DNA of 64,000 bases from Pseudoalteromonas rubra (GCF_005886805.2 NZ_CP045429.1:4496501-4560500); one strand, 5' to 3'; shown: positions 27,190-36,691, counted from the stretch's first letter. The notes: a model not told the origin generated them from the sequence alone. Program-made: numbers and translations.

Positions 27190-28000
27190 GAAACACCTCC
27201 TGAATTTGCTCAACATTACCTAATCGGAGTTGACCCACCTGAAGCTTTTGTACTGGCGTAAAAATATCGAAGGTAAAGTACCTGTCAGCCAGCAAAGCTC
27301 TTATTTCAAACAACGATTCCCCTAAGTCTAGTCCATAAGCGGTATCTATCTCTTTGCAGGCATTTATAAGCGTTTTAGCTGGATGTTTTGCAAAGTAATC
27401 GGCATAGAATCTGGCTTGCTCAATGGCTGAGTCTTCAGCTTCTTCATGCTCGCCTTGCAATGGATAAATCCACTCAACATTCGCCTTAACCACTTTGGGG
27501 ATCTCTTGCTCAGTGACTATTTGCCAGGGGATTTGCTTTTCAAGCCAAAAGCGCTTTTCGAGCTCGAGTATTTCTATTTTTCGCTGATCTTCAAATGAGC
27601 TGACGTATTTGGCCTGTAGCGCAAAGTAGGGAAGATCTCTTGAGGTTGTTTCAACAAAGAAGTCACTTGAAAGGTATTGGTCAACGCCACGAACATTTGG
27701 GTGCTTGATACCCGCAGATTCCGCTAACTCAAGCGTTATCTCGCGCTCTAAAGGGAACTGCTCTTTGACTTGCAGCACATCCTGCCGCCACTCAAGCAAA
27801 TAGAACAGGGATAGTTCAAGATCGGATAATAAATGATGAGTGCGTTTTGATTTATAACCAAAAACCCGATGTACACGGCCGTCTGAAGGTGCATCGTAAA
27901 CAGTCAACCAAGGCTTGTAATCTTGATTGTCACCGGCACCGCGGCCTTCTTTGATCCACTTACGATACTGAGCCTCTGTATGGCCAATCTTCCTAGACAT
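27173..28000 (-). CDS. tnsA: TnsA, 5'-cutting endonuclease subunit of the transposase
   Basis: The protein has 275 residues (273 in Tn7). By alignment with Tn7 TnsA, the catalytic residues are Glu62 in LSDLELSL, Asp113 in LSSDFFVE, and Gln129 and Lys131 in ALQAKY. These correspond to E63, D114, Q130 and K132 of Tn7. The active site is intact, so the element should move by cut and paste. It is the first gene of the tns operon, transcribed away from the right end. No strong ribosome site was seen before the ATG. Confidence 0.95.
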   Translation of the reverse strand: MSRKIGHTEAQYRKWIKEGRGAGDNQDYKPWLTVYDAPSDGRVHRVFGYKSKRTHHLLSDLELSLFYLLEWRQDVLQVKEQFPLEREITLELAESAGIKHPNVRGVDQYLSSDFFVETTSRDLPYFALQAKYVSSFEDQRKIEILELEKRFWLEKQIPWQIVTEQEIPKVVKANVEWIYPLQGEHEEAEDSAIEQARFYADYFAKHPAKTLINACKEIDTAYGLDLGESLFEIRALLADRYFTFDIFTPVQKLQVGQLRLGNVEQIQEVFRVSNQ

Positions 28001-28154
28001 AATATACCGCTATAACTGATTGAAATTTCAGCATAGCTAGAGTGAAAGTGTGATGCAAATTTATTCATTGATGGAATCACTGTGAGCGCTCAATTGCAGC
28101 GAAACATCAACTAATTCTAGCCAGAATGAAATTTACCGTTGCCCTACTGAACCC

Positions 28155-28334
28155 TCATAAGTTTATCTCGACCACTGCCTTCGCCAAAAGGCACAATGCA
28201 GCAATCAGTAACGATCCGCCCCGGCAGGCAGACTCTATACAACGTCCCTTAGCAATTAACCTACACGCCTCATCAGCTCCTTTTTTACTCATGACACCAC
28301 TAACTTCAATCTTGCCTTTATCTCGTAATTTCAT
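28155..28334 (-). CDS. Possible small protein encoded between tnsA and the Tn7 right end
   Basis: The frame encodes 59 residues from the ATG at 28334, preceded by AAGGTG at 7 bases. The N-terminal half is basic (MKLRDKGKIEVSG). The C-terminal half is hydrophobic (GGSLLIAALCLLAKAVV) and contains Cys. It lies upstream of tnsA in the same direction. An opposing frame covers much of the same stretch, so coding is uncertain. No family was recognised. Confidence 0.35.
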   Translation of the reverse strand: MKLRDKGKIEVSGVMSKKGADEACRLIAKGRCIESACRGGSLLIAALCLLAKAVVEINL

Positions 28335-28370
28335 ATGAAGACACCTTAAAAATTCATTTAATGGACACAA

Positions 28371-28730
28371 GCCACTCTAGCAGAGTCGGAAAGATGAATT
28401 TGCTGTACAGCAAAACCTTAAAAGACCACACAACAAAGGGGTTCCTCGGTGGAAAATACCGCTAAGAAATACACTTACCAGCTCTTGGCTTGATGACATC
28501 ATTATTAGTAATTGGAGCAGGGAAGTATTTTAACCTGGGTTAAAAAAACTAAGCAGAACTGGTATGAACGTGAAAGGCTAGATAGCAGAGGCTAACAAAC
28601 TACTGGTTTACTTCTAGGGATTAGAAATCATGAACAGCAACCTGAAAGGAAAAATTGCGGCTCCCCTTAGACACACATGAAATAAAAATATCCGTGTGTT
28701 ATGACATCTGAGAGGAAAACCGCAATATGA
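28371..28730. other. Non-coding stretch inside the Tn7 right end
   Basis: This is about 360 bp between the possible small gene and the TnsB sites. No open frame, clear hairpin or repeat was found in it. It may be remnant sequence or carry a promoter for the small gene. Confidence 0.35.
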
Positions 28731-28796
28731 GTATGAAACTTTATTACTTAGGATGATACTTTAATACTTAGTATGAATCTTTATTCCTAAGTCACA
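28731..28796 (-). repeat. Tn7 right end with packed TnsB-type sites
   Basis: Read inward on the minus strand, the terminal TGTGAC is followed by GAATAAAGATTCATACT (about 28770-28786), a second copy ATTAAAGTATCATCCT (about 28750-28765) and a third, slightly altered copy near 28731-28746. The spacing is about 20 bp, so the sites are packed end to end, as in Tn7R and unlike the spread left end. Confidence 0.85.
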
Positions 28797-28801
28797 TTTC
28801 G
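28797..28801. repeat. Target site duplication of Tn7, right copy
   Basis: The tttcg follows the terminal CACA and matches the copy at 13736-13740. It lies 21-25 bp beyond the glmS stop codon. Confidence 0.9.
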
Positions 28802-28821
28802 ATCAATCAACCTAACCCAAC

Positions 28822-30642
28822 TTACTCTACCGTAACTGACTTAGCCAGGTTACGTGGCTGGTCGACGTCAGTGCCTTTGATCACGGCAACGTAGTACGAC
28901 AGTAGCTGTAGCGGGATTGTATAGACAACGGGTGCGATGATGTCTTCTACGTGGTTCACGTTCATTACACGCATAGTGTCGTCTGATGCGAAGTTGGAGT
29001 CTTTGTCTGCGAAGACGTAGATGATGCCGCCGCGGGCGCGGACTTCTTCAACGTTTGACTTCAGCTTTTCAAGCAGCTCGTTATTTGGCGCGACGACGAT
29101 GATTGGCATGTCGGCGTCGATCAGGGCCAACGGGCCGTGCTTCAGCTCGCCTGCGGCGTAGGCTTCGGCGTGAATGTACGAGATTTCTTTAAGCTTAAGT
29201 GCGCCTTCCATTGCGATTGGGTACTGTGAACCACGACCCAGGAACAGTGAATGATGCTTGTCGGCGAATTCTTCTGCCAGCGCTTCGATGCCTTCGGCCA
29301 TGTTCAGTGACTCTTCCAGTTTGTTTGGCAGGGTCTTGATGGCGTTCACGATCACGCTCTGGTCGCGGCCTTTTTCCTGTGCGATTGACGCAGTTAGCAT
29401 CAATAAGCCCACTAATTGCGTTGTGAATGCTTTAGTTGACGCAACACCAATCTCGGCACCAGCTTTGGTCATAAAGGCCAGATCGGATTCGCGTACCAGT
29501 GACGAGCCCGGGACGTTACAAATGGTCATAGAGGCCATGTAACCCTGCTCTTTCGCCAGGCGCAGTGCCGCCAGCGTATCGGCAGTTTCACCAGACTGAG
29601 AAATGGTCACAAGTAGGCTATTTTCGTGTACGAACGACTCACGATAGCGGAATTCAGAGGCTATTTCGACATTACAGCTTACGCCTGCGTATTGCTCAAG
29701 CCAGTAACGCGCCACCATGCCAGAGTGGTAAGAGGTACCACAGGCAATGATCTGCACGTGTTTAACGTCTTTGAAGATCTGGTTTGCCTGGTCGCCAAAT
29801 GCGTCTACTGACACTTTGTCACCGTCTAAACGCCCTTCCAGCGTATTACGCACGGCCATTGGCTGCTCGTAGATTTCTTTGAGCATATAGTGGCGGTATT
29901 CGCCTTTGCCCGACACGTCCTGAGAAATGTTGGATTCAACCACTTCACGCTCAACCGGCTCGCCGTTGATGTCGTAAATTTCGACTGTTTCGCGGGTGAT
30001 GCGCGCCACATCGCCTTCTTCTAAGAAGATAAAGTTACGTGTCACAGCAAGCAGGGCCAGCTGATCAGAAGCGATGAAGTTTTCACCCAGACCCAGGCCG
30101 ATCACCAGTGGGCTGCCAGAACGGGCAACGATGATTTCGTCGTCGTTGGCTTTGTCGAATACCACTGTACCGTAGGCACCTTCCAGCTGCTTCACTGCCG
30201 CTTTGACTGAGTCTAATAAAGAAGTGTGCTGCTGACGCAGTTGGTGGATCAGGTGGACCATGACTTCGGTATCTGTGTCAGACACGAACGTATAGCCGTC
30301 GTCTTTTAATACTGAGCGCAGTGACTCGTGGTTTTCGATGATGCCGTTGTGGACCAGCGCGATCTCTTCATTAGAGATATGTGGGTGAGCGTTTACTTCT
30401 GTTACACCACCATGTGTTGCCCAGCGTGTATGCGCAATACCCGTATGACCGCTAACGCCAGCCTCGGCCACAGCCGCTTCCAGGTTCGCCACTTTACCGA
30501 CTGCCTTAACCGTATTCAGGGTGCCTGCATTGCTTAATGCCACACCCGCTGAATCGTATCCACGGTATTCAAGACGCTTTAAACCTTCGATCAAAATACG
30601 GTTAACAGGACGTTCTGCTACCGCACCAACTATTCCACACAT
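28822..30642 (-). CDS. glmS: Glucosamine-6-phosphate synthase
   Basis: The protein has 606 residues. It makes glucosamine-6-phosphate from fructose-6-phosphate and glutamine, the first step to UDP-GlcNAc. The N-terminal Cys ([10 protein letters not shown]) is the glutaminase nucleophile, followed by GYDSAGVAL and HTRWATHG. Two SIS domains contain the GTSYHSG and SQSGETADT motifs. The C-terminus is [13 protein letters not shown], the segment whose codons TnsD recognises as attTn7. It lies 31 bp downstream of the DeoR-type gene in the same direction, so the two probably form an operon. Confidence 0.98.
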   Translation of the reverse strand: MCGIVGAVAERPVNRILIEGLKRLEYRGYDSAGVALSNAGTLNTVKAVGKVANLEAAVAEAGVSGHTGIAHTRWATHGGVTEVNAHPHISNEEIALVHNGIIENHESLRSVLKDDGYTFVSDTDTEVMVHLIHQLRQQHTSLLDSVKAAVKQLEGAYGTVVFDKANDDEIIVARSGSPLVIGLGLGENFIASDQLALLAVTRNFIFLEEGDVARITRETVEIYDINGEPVEREVVESNISQDVSGKGEYRHYMLKEIYEQPMAVRNTLEGRLDGDKVSVDAFGDQANQIFKDVKHVQIIACGTSYHSGMVARYWLEQYAGVSCNVEIASEFRYRESFVHENSLLVTISQSGETADTLAALRLAKEQGYMASMTICNVPGSSLVRESDLAFMTKAGAEIGVASTKAFTTQLVGLLMLTASIAQEKGRDQSVIVNAIKTLPNKLEESLNMAEGIEALAEEFADKHHSLFLGRGSQYPIAMEGALKLKEISYIHAEAYAAGELKHGPLALIDADMPIIVVAPNNELLEKLKSNVEEVRARGGIIYVFADKDSNFASDDTMRVMNVNHVEDIIAPVVYTIPLQLLSYYVAVIKGTDVDQPRNLAKSVTVE

Positions 30643-30673
30643 AAATTCTCCATTATTTGCACTTTGTGTGTTG

Positions 30674-31444
30674 TCACTCTACCTCTGCACAGATCAACTG
30701 CACGCCACGGGCCTCGATCGCCTGGCGCAAGTCAGCAGCCAGGTTGTTGTCGGTGATCAAGGTCGTGACCTGATCCCAGGGCAATTCTAAATTCGGTATT
30801 CTGCGGCCGATCTTTTCAGATTCGACCAGTACAACCACGTCACGGGCCGCTTCGGCCATGACCTGGCTAAGTCCCACCAGTTCGTTGAACGTGGTGGTGC
30901 CCCTTGCTACATCAATGCCATCGGCACCGATGAACAGGGTGTCAAAATCGTAAGAGCGCAAAACTTGCTCGGCAACCTGCCCCTGAAAAGACTCCGAATG
31001 CGGGTCCCAGGTGCCACCGGTCATCAATAAGGTTGGCTCGTTTTCCAGTGCCAACAAGCGGTTGGCAATATTAATGGCATTGGTCATCACCACCAGCCCG
31101 CGCTTTTGCGCCAGCTCCGGGATCATCGCCGCCGTTGTGCGGCCGCTGTCGATGATGATGCGGTGATGATCTTTAATCAATGTAGCTGCCGCTCTGGCGA
31201 TTGCCACTTTACGTAGCGTATCGCGCTCATCATCGCCTTTGGCGACTATCTCTTGTGGCAGCGCCACCGCACCACCGTAGCGACGCAGTAACAGGCCGCT
31301 TTTTTCCAATGCGGTTAAATCCTTTCGAATCGTAACTTCTGATGTGGCAAATTCACTGGCTAATGCCTCTACACTGACTTCGCCCTGAGAATTCACCATG
31401 GCAAGGATTGTATGTCTGCGTTGTTGTGTATTGCGTTTGGTCAT
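30674..31444 (-). CDS. DeoR-family transcription regulator upstream of glmS
   Basis: The protein has 256 residues. An N-terminal DeoR helix-turn-helix ([29 protein letters not shown]) is followed by [12 protein letters not shown] and a DeoRC sugar-phosphate-binding domain with [15 protein letters not shown] and MTGGTWD. It precedes glmS in the same operon, so a sugar phosphate of the hexosamine pathway is the likely ligand. A cluster of CGAAAC/GTTTCG motifs lies directly upstream (31466-31516) and may be its operator. Confidence 0.88.
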   Translation of the reverse strand: MTKRNTQQRRHTILAMVNSQGEVSVEALASEFATSEVTIRKDLTALEKSGLLLRRYGGAVALPQEIVAKGDDERDTLRKVAIARAAATLIKDHHRIIIDSGRTTAAMIPELAQKRGLVVMTNAINIANRLLALENEPTLLMTGGTWDPHSESFQGQVAEQVLRSYDFDTLFIGADGIDVARGTTTFNELVGLSQVMAEAARDVVVLVESEKIGRRIPNLELPWDQVTTLITDNNLAADLRQAIEARGVQLICAEVE

Positions 31445-31754
31445 CGTGGTTTTATATTAGTTATAAGTTTCGTTTCGAACGTTGCGAAATTATAGTCGAA
31501 ACTTACGATTCGAAACAAGTTAAATTTTAATCATGGTTTTTAGGTTTGGGATTGAGTATGAATTGGGCATAAAAAACCGAACGGCTGTGCGGGTTGTGAG
31601 TGGTTCCCGGCTCTTTGGCCGGGATGACGTTAGAGGCTCGCAGGCCGCAATGACTGCTGTTGTGGTCAATAAAGCGCGATGCGACTTTATTACGCTTGAA
31701 TGATAGCCAGTTAGTTTGACTTCACATCCGTTAGCAGGATGCTAAAATACGCGG
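31445..31754. promoter_or_regulatory. Divergent intergenic region with operator-like cluster and REP-like hairpin
   Basis: Between 31466 and 31516 the motifs GTTTCG and CGAAAC occur repeatedly: GTTTCGTTTCGAAC, then GTCGAAAC and ATTCGAAAC. This palindromic cluster next to the DeoR gene is a probable operator or autoregulatory site. At 31605-31624, TCCCGGC-TCTTTG-GCCGGGA is a perfect 7-bp stem resembling REP palindromes. No gene is present. Confidence 0.5.
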
Positions 31755-32531
31755 GTGTATCAAATATGGGAAATTGTGGTGTCGGCTCGGATCAGACAAG
31801 AATGGCTACTTTCGCTGTGCGGCTGGACGCTGGTGATTGGCTTTCTGACCTTTATAGACTTGCTACACGACTGGTCGGTCCCAGAAGACGAGCGCCTCAA
31901 TAACCCGCTGTGGTGGGCGGTGCAGGAATGGGGGCTATGGTATCTGTTGTCTCCGTTGGTTTTCCGCGCACTGGCGCAGCTTGAGCCAGCTCCCCGGGTA
32001 AACACCCATTTATTTTTAAAAATCATGGCAGGCGCCTACCTCATAGCCATGCTGTTACAGGCTCTATTTGATCTGGTGGCACTGGACGACCCCATCGCCT
32101 ATACCCTCTATTACTTTGCGCCGGCACATCTACTGGTCCTGTTTGTCCTCACCATTTTGTGGCACACCCAATTTCGCACCATTGCAGAACAAAACCAGGC
32201 GCATCCGGTGCTGTGGGCAGATCAGGGCAAAGACAAAGCGCCGGTCGCGTTTGATGATATTACTCATGTCACGGCGGCCAGTAACTATATGGAGATCCAT
32301 ACGCGCACACAGCAATACCTAAAACGTGGCACACTCAAAGAGCTGATGGCACAGCTGCCACCTCAGTTTATTCGTACCCACCGCTCCCATGTGGTCAACC
32401 TGTACGCCATCGACAGGATCCAGAACAAGCCGTCTGGTAGTGCCATTATTCAGCTCAGCGGTGGTGCTCAGGTTGCGCTAAGTAAAGGCTATAAACAGGA
32501 TGTAAAAGCACGGTTTGCACAAAAAGTCTGA
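31755..32531 (+). CDS. Membrane-bound LytTR-family transcription regulator
   Basis: The protein has up to 258 residues from the GTG at 31755. GTG codons at 31776 or 31779 are alternative starts. Four hydrophobic helices fill about residues 18-140. The C-terminal LytTR DNA-binding domain (about 165-258) has FDDITHVTAASNYMEIHT, RGTLKELMAQLP and FIRTHRSHVVNLYAIDRI. It lacks a receiver domain, so the signal probably comes through the membrane part. It may control the TonB-receptor-like gene downstream. Confidence 0.8.
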   Translation: MYQIWEIVVSARIRQEWLLSLCGWTLVIGFLTFIDLLHDWSVPEDERLNNPLWWAVQEWGLWYLLSPLVFRALAQLEPAPRVNTHLFLKIMAGAYLIAMLLQALFDLVALDDPIAYTLYYFAPAHLLVLFVLTILWHTQFRTIAEQNQAHPVLWADQGKDKAPVAFDDITHVTAASNYMEIHTRTQQYLKRGTLKELMAQLPPQFIRTHRSHVVNLYAIDRIQNKPSGSAIIQLSGGAQVALSKGYKQDVKARFAQKV

Positions 32532-32678
32532 AATGCACCCTGTCCATTCGTCCCACATCCGCCGGGATTAGCAAACGCCTCACATCCATTCATCCCTGCC
32601 AGCCACAACTGGCCCCTAAGCTTTTGTTTCTCTTGGTTTGAATCCCTTAAAATAGGACAAACTTTCAAGGAGCGTTAT

Positions 32679-34646
32679 ATGTATCCAATTAAATCAGCTC
32701 TGCTGTCCTCGCTGCTGGTGTGCACCCTGTTTACACCGGTTTATGCGCAGCAGCAGGCCGACAAAGTGTTTGATCAGGCTACGCTGGCCCAGTTTAATGC
32801 CCAGCATGCCCTGGATCTGCTCAACCAGCTGCCCACTTTCGTGCTGAGCGAAGGCAACAATGAGCGTGGCCTCAGCGGTGCCAGCAGCAATGTGCTGATC
32901 GATGGCACCGTACCCTTGTCCAAATCCGATTCCATTGAAACCCTGCTGCGTCAGCTGCCAATCAGTCACATAGCCAGCCTAGCACTCTATACCGGCCAAC
33001 ATCCGTTCAGCCAGCTCAGTGAATACACTCAGGTGGTGAACATCACAACCAAAGCTCAGGGTGCCACCCTTGACTGGCGCGCCAAATTGCAGTCACAGCA
33101 CAGCTACCATGAGCTGAGCGAAGCCATGCTGAGTATGCAAACCCGACTTGCTCGGTGGCAACACACGATGAGCGTGAAATGGGTGAACAACCATGCCTAT
33201 TCGTCTGGTGAACTGGCGCTGTTTTCCGATCCACTGCAACAGCAGGCCCCTGAGGTGCAGCAGGAGCATTTTTCTGAACGGCAACAGGGGGCTCAGCTCG
33301 CTCTGATCAGTCGTAAACAGCTCGAACACGGCACATTGCAACTGAATGCTTCGGCACAACACATCGACTGGCTGACCCGCTATCGCTGGACACCAACTGC
33401 ACCTGCCCCCATGAATGGCACAACCGACGACGAAGCGGAGAAGGAATACGAGCTGGGTTTTGACTGGCTAAGAGAGACAGCCTCAGAGTGGCAGCTTCAG
33501 CTCACAGGCCTTGCCAGACGTGAGCAATCGGACTTGTCTATACAGGAATGGCAACGCCTGGAACCGGCATTAACCACCTTTGAGCAACGTGAGCATGCGC
33601 GCGAGCAGGTACTCAGACTGGCTTATGGCAACCCGACCCATGCGCTGCAACCCAGTATCGGTATCGAAGGCAGCTACAACTCGGTCACCGCCGACACACA
33701 GGACGATGGCGACGTGCTCAGCAGCAAGGTCACCGAAACACGATTTGAGCCGTTTCTGGCCGCCAGCTGGCAAATTGCACCGCAATGGCAAGTATCGGGC
33801 AAACTCGCGCTGGAGCAGGCAACCCTGAAATCCGGTATTCACGCTGAGCAGACGTTAAAACATCGCCTGTTAAAGCCTCAGCTTAAACTTGGCTACGACC
33901 TCAGTGAAGCCTCACAACTGACTTTCAGCGCTCAGCACCAGGTCGAGCAGCTGGACTTTGGACTGTTTCAGACTTCCCAGAGCAGTGGCTTTGTGCGCAC
34001 GCAAAATGGCAGCGAGCAGCTCAAACCCATGCAGTACACCGAGCTGATGCTCACCTGGCAATATGCCCGGGCCGATCTGTTTGAGTTTACGCTCAGCCCG
34101 CTTTATCAGTGGCAACAGGATATCCACGAATATCAGCTGCAAGCCAATGGCAATGGTGCCATCGCTAACGCCGGGCGCGCCCGCTACTTTGGTCTGGACA
34201 GCGAGTGGAGCTTTAATACCAGCCGCCTGCTCAGTGCCAGCCGCATTGAACTGAGCTACACCTGGCGCGATGCGCGTTATGAAGACCCATTGACAGGCAC
34301 GCGACCCATTACAGATCTGACCCCGCACGAGTTGATCATTGGGTTCCGTCGCGATCAAACTCGGTTATCCTGGGGCGTTGAGGCCTTTTTGCCTACCCGT
34401 CTGCGAGAATATTTTCATGATGAAGTTTTTACAGAGCGCGCCAGTACTGAGCTCAGTGCATTTGTACAGACCCAGATTGGACAGGGGTTGTCACTCAGGG
34501 CCGAGATGAACACCTTGAATAACGCAAAATATCAATATGTCAGAGCACTTTACGCGCCGGACCGCAGCCAGCCACTGGCAAGTAAAGAAGTGCTGGATGA
34601 AAATATCCAGCCGCAATTCAGCCTGACACTCAGTGGCCGCCTCTAG
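32679..34646 (+). CDS. TonB-dependent-receptor-like outer membrane protein
   Basis: The protein has 655 residues, an AAGGAG ribosome site and a signal peptide (1-23, ending VYA). Residues 45-130 are a plug-like domain (LDLLNQLPTFVLSEG, SSNVLIDGTVPLSK, ETLLRQLPISHIASL). The rest is a beta-barrel with alternating aromatic and polar residues, ending in LTLSGRL. It lacks a clear TonB box and is short for a full receptor, so it may belong to a non-siderophore subfamily. The substrate is unknown. Confidence 0.8.
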   Translation: MYPIKSALLSSLLVCTLFTPVYAQQQADKVFDQATLAQFNAQHALDLLNQLPTFVLSEGNNERGLSGASSNVLIDGTVPLSKSDSIETLLRQLPISHIASLALYTGQHPFSQLSEYTQVVNITTKAQGATLDWRAKLQSQHSYHELSEAMLSMQTRLARWQHTMSVKWVNNHAYSSGELALFSDPLQQQAPEVQQEHFSERQQGAQLALISRKQLEHGTLQLNASAQHIDWLTRYRWTPTAPAPMNGTTDDEAEKEYELGFDWLRETASEWQLQLTGLARREQSDLSIQEWQRLEPALTTFEQREHAREQVLRLAYGNPTHALQPSIGIEGSYNSVTADTQDDGDVLSSKVTETRFEPFLAASWQIAPQWQVSGKLALEQATLKSGIHAEQTLKHRLLKPQLKLGYDLSEASQLTFSAQHQVEQLDFGLFQTSQSSGFVRTQNGSEQLKPMQYTELMLTWQYARADLFEFTLSPLYQWQQDIHEYQLQANGNGAIANAGRARYFGLDSEWSFNTSRLLSASRIELSYTWRDARYEDPLTGTRPITDLTPHELIIGFRRDQTRLSWGVEAFLPTRLREYFHDEVFTERASTELSAFVQTQIGQGLSLRAEMNTLNNAKYQYVRALYAPDRSQPLASKEVLDENIQPQFSLTLSGRL

Positions 34647-34730
34647 CCGGGGACGGCCACTGGCCGTTGCAGAAAAATTCAGCCATAATGAGTTTGATAA
34701 ATATAGTTAAATACAAGGAAGAACACCTAT

Positions 34731-35630
34731 ATGACAAGACTCATCGGCTTTTTGCTCATCATTTTGGTATCGGCATGCACGCAGGCCAGCATCACCCCCT
34801 GGATCCCATTTGAGCTGGACAATGGCCACATAAAAGTCCCGGTGACGGTGGCTGGAAAACAAAGCATGGCTATCCTGGACACCGGTGCCCAGCTCAACGC
34901 CATCAACCAGAATTTTATCGACTTCCACCAACTGAACCTGGCGCACCATGGCCATGTCCAGATCCAGGGAGTGCATGATACTGAACGCAGAAAGCAATAT
35001 GCCAATGTCGACGTGGAGATATTTGGGATCAAAACCAAACTGAGCCAGCTGGCAGGAATAAACATGGGCAATGCGCAGAACAGCCTGCTGATTGGCTCGG
35101 GGTTTTTCAGCCAGTTTGTGGTTCAGATTGACTACCCCAACAGCCGCATACGTATGGTGACCCGAGATGTGATAAACGTCGCCAAGCACGAAAACATCAA
35201 AACCCAGCCACACAAAGGCTCTGGTTTACCGATTGTTCAGGTTGAGATGGCTGGCAAAAAAGTCTGGCTGTTACTGGATACCGGCAGCAACAGCGGCGTG
35301 TTGATTAGTCGCCGCCTTGCCGAGGGGCTGGACTTGATCGGGCCGGAAGACAAGCAAATGGTGTCGCAGGGTGTCAATGCGCAAAGTGCGCTGCGAGCCA
35401 CCCAACTGGAAGAACTCACATTCGGTCCATTTGTGTTGTCAAACGTACAACTTGCCTACCCGGAAAAAGGCCATAAACTCACTTCCCTTAAGCAATATGC
35501 ACACACTTCAAGCATGATCAAAGGCAAAAGAGTCAAAGGCATACTTGGCTACGATGTGCTTAAGCATTTTCTGGTTACACTGGACTATGCACGTGGCAAC
35601 ATGCATTTGAGCGTACCAGAGAAGCTCTGA
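34731..35630 (+). CDS. Lipoprotein with two retropepsin-like aspartic protease domains
   Basis: The protein has 299 residues. The lipobox LVSAC places the lipidated Cys at residue 16. Two aspartic protease motifs occur in one chain: AILDTGAQ (Asp50) and LLLDTGSNSG (Asp183). Each is followed by a hydrophobic strand and a later Gly-rich flap region (LIGSGFF and GILGYDVL). Bacterial retropepsin-like proteins usually have a single DTG per chain and work as dimers. Here two domains are fused, as in pepsin. A membrane-anchored periplasmic protease is likely. The partner or substrate is unknown. Confidence 0.8.
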   Translation: MTRLIGFLLIILVSACTQASITPWIPFELDNGHIKVPVTVAGKQSMAILDTGAQLNAINQNFIDFHQLNLAHHGHVQIQGVHDTERRKQYANVDVEIFGIKTKLSQLAGINMGNAQNSLLIGSGFFSQFVVQIDYPNSRIRMVTRDVINVAKHENIKTQPHKGSGLPIVQVEMAGKKVWLLLDTGSNSGVLISRRLAEGLDLIGPEDKQMVSQGVNAQSALRATQLEELTFGPFVLSNVQLAYPEKGHKLTSLKQYAHTSSMIKGKRVKGILGYDVLKHFLVTLDYARGNMHLSVPEKL

Positions 35631-35704
35631 GCGGATATTTTCTGCTTAACCGGGCCTGCTCGTCTATACTTAATGACCACAGTAAGTAAACACGAGGAGG
35701 TCCC

Positions 35705-36178
35705 ATGACTCATCGTATCAGTGCCTACTTAGACACACACCTCATCCCTTATCGCGTCATCGAACACGTCGAAAGTCAGTCGTCGTTTGGTTCAGCTTAT
35801 CTTAGCCAGATCCCCTTACCCCAATTGGCCAAAGCGGTAATGCTGGAAGACCACGAAAGTAAACGTCTGATGGCTGTGCTGCCAGCCAATTACAAAATCA
35901 GCCTGAGCAGCCTCAGTGACGCTCTGAAACGGCGTTTTCACCTGATGAAAGAACGCCAGGTATATCGGTTGTTTTCTGACTGCAGCCCAGGGGCAGTGCC
36001 GCCCATTGCCGATGCGTATCACCTGGATACGGTCTACGACGACCTACTGCTAAACCAGCCCCATGTATACATAGAATCAGGTGACCATCGTCACCTGTTA
36101 AAGCTCGCACAGGCCGATTTTCGCCAGTTGATGGAAAACGCCAAACATCTGCGTTTTAGCCACGAAACGATGCATTGA
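35705..36178 (+). CDS. YbaK/prolyl-tRNA-deacylase-like protein
   Basis: The protein has 157 residues and a GAGGAGG ribosome site. The YbaK fold is seen in AKAVMLEDHESKRLMAVLPANYKIS, then FSDCSPGAVPPIADAYHLDTVYDDLL. The Lys in AKAV matches the catalytic Lys position of YbaK/ProX. Such proteins hydrolyse misacylated tRNA. The exact aminoacyl substrate cannot be read. Confidence 0.8.
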   Translation: MTHRISAYLDTHLIPYRVIEHVESQSSFGSAYLSQIPLPQLAKAVMLEDHESKRLMAVLPANYKISLSSLSDALKRRFHLMKERQVYRLFSDCSPGAVPPIADAYHLDTVYDDLLLNQPHVYIESGDHRHLLKLAQADFRQLMENAKHLRFSHETMH

Positions 36179-36211
36179 CATACTCCTGCGCCTTGCAACG
36201 CAGGCGTGTGG

Positions 36212-36517
36212 CTAGAGTGTTTCTTTGTTTAGGGGCATCACAAATCGGCAATGGCCGTCGCTGACATTGCCGATCATTTCATCGTAGGCCGTTTCCATAT
36301 CAAACGTTGCCTGCGTAGCACCCAATTCAGCCAGCACCAGTTCGGCTTCGCGCAGGGAGTTGTAGGTCATGGTCTTGCCCTGACGATCAGTCAGTAAATG
36401 ATAGTTGCCCAGCGCATCCAGTCCACCGGCAAGATAATGGTTAGAGTCGGCATAGCTGAGGATCACGGCATCCATATGGTTCTGATCAAGCTCGTTTTTT
36501 AGTTCGGAACGTAACAT
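36212..36517 (-). CDS. Small DUF6482-like protein
   Basis: I use the ATG at 36517, which follows AGGGGG; a longer frame to 36568 has no ribosome site. The 101-residue product contains SNHYLAGGLDALGNYHLLTDRQGKTMTYNSLREAELVLAELG split over two strands and a helix, and SAYDEMIG-like TAYDEMIG. This resembles DUF6482, a family of small proteins of unknown function. It is convergent with the YbaK-like gene. Confidence 0.65.
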   Translation of the reverse strand: MLRSELKNELDQNHMDAVILSYADSNHYLAGGLDALGNYHLLTDRQGKTMTYNSLREAELVLAELGATQATFDMETAYDEMIGNVSDGHCRFVMPLNKETL

Positions 36518-36691
36518 AAAAGCCCCCTGACGGTACACAGTTAAGATGCAGGGCTGAGCCCTGATCACAAAGGTAAGTTTAGCTCAATTTACGTACAGTT
36601 CAGGCAGAGCGATCAACCTGGGCCAACAAGAGTGGCAAAAATTCCCAACTTATATACAATCAAAACAAACAATAATAACGCCGAATAGCCG

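Larger units (their letters stand above)
13741..28796 (-). mobile_element. Complete Tn7-family transposon inserted at attTn7
   Basis: The element is 15056 bp long. The left end starts TGTGGGCTAGCAATAAAG, nearly identical to the end of E. coli Tn7 as I recall it. The right end, read inward, starts TGTGACTTAGGAATAAAG. Both ends carry several copies of a TnsB-type site and are flanked by tttcg. It carries tnsA-B-C-D-E, each close in length to the Tn7 proteins (275, 695, 556, 512 and 537 residues). The right end is 25 bp beyond the glmS stop codon, and the orientation is the classical one with tnsA nearest glmS. The cargo between 14264 and 20183 encodes seven proteins. No resistance genes or integron are present. 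All transposition genes look intact, so the element may be active. Confidence 0.97.
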
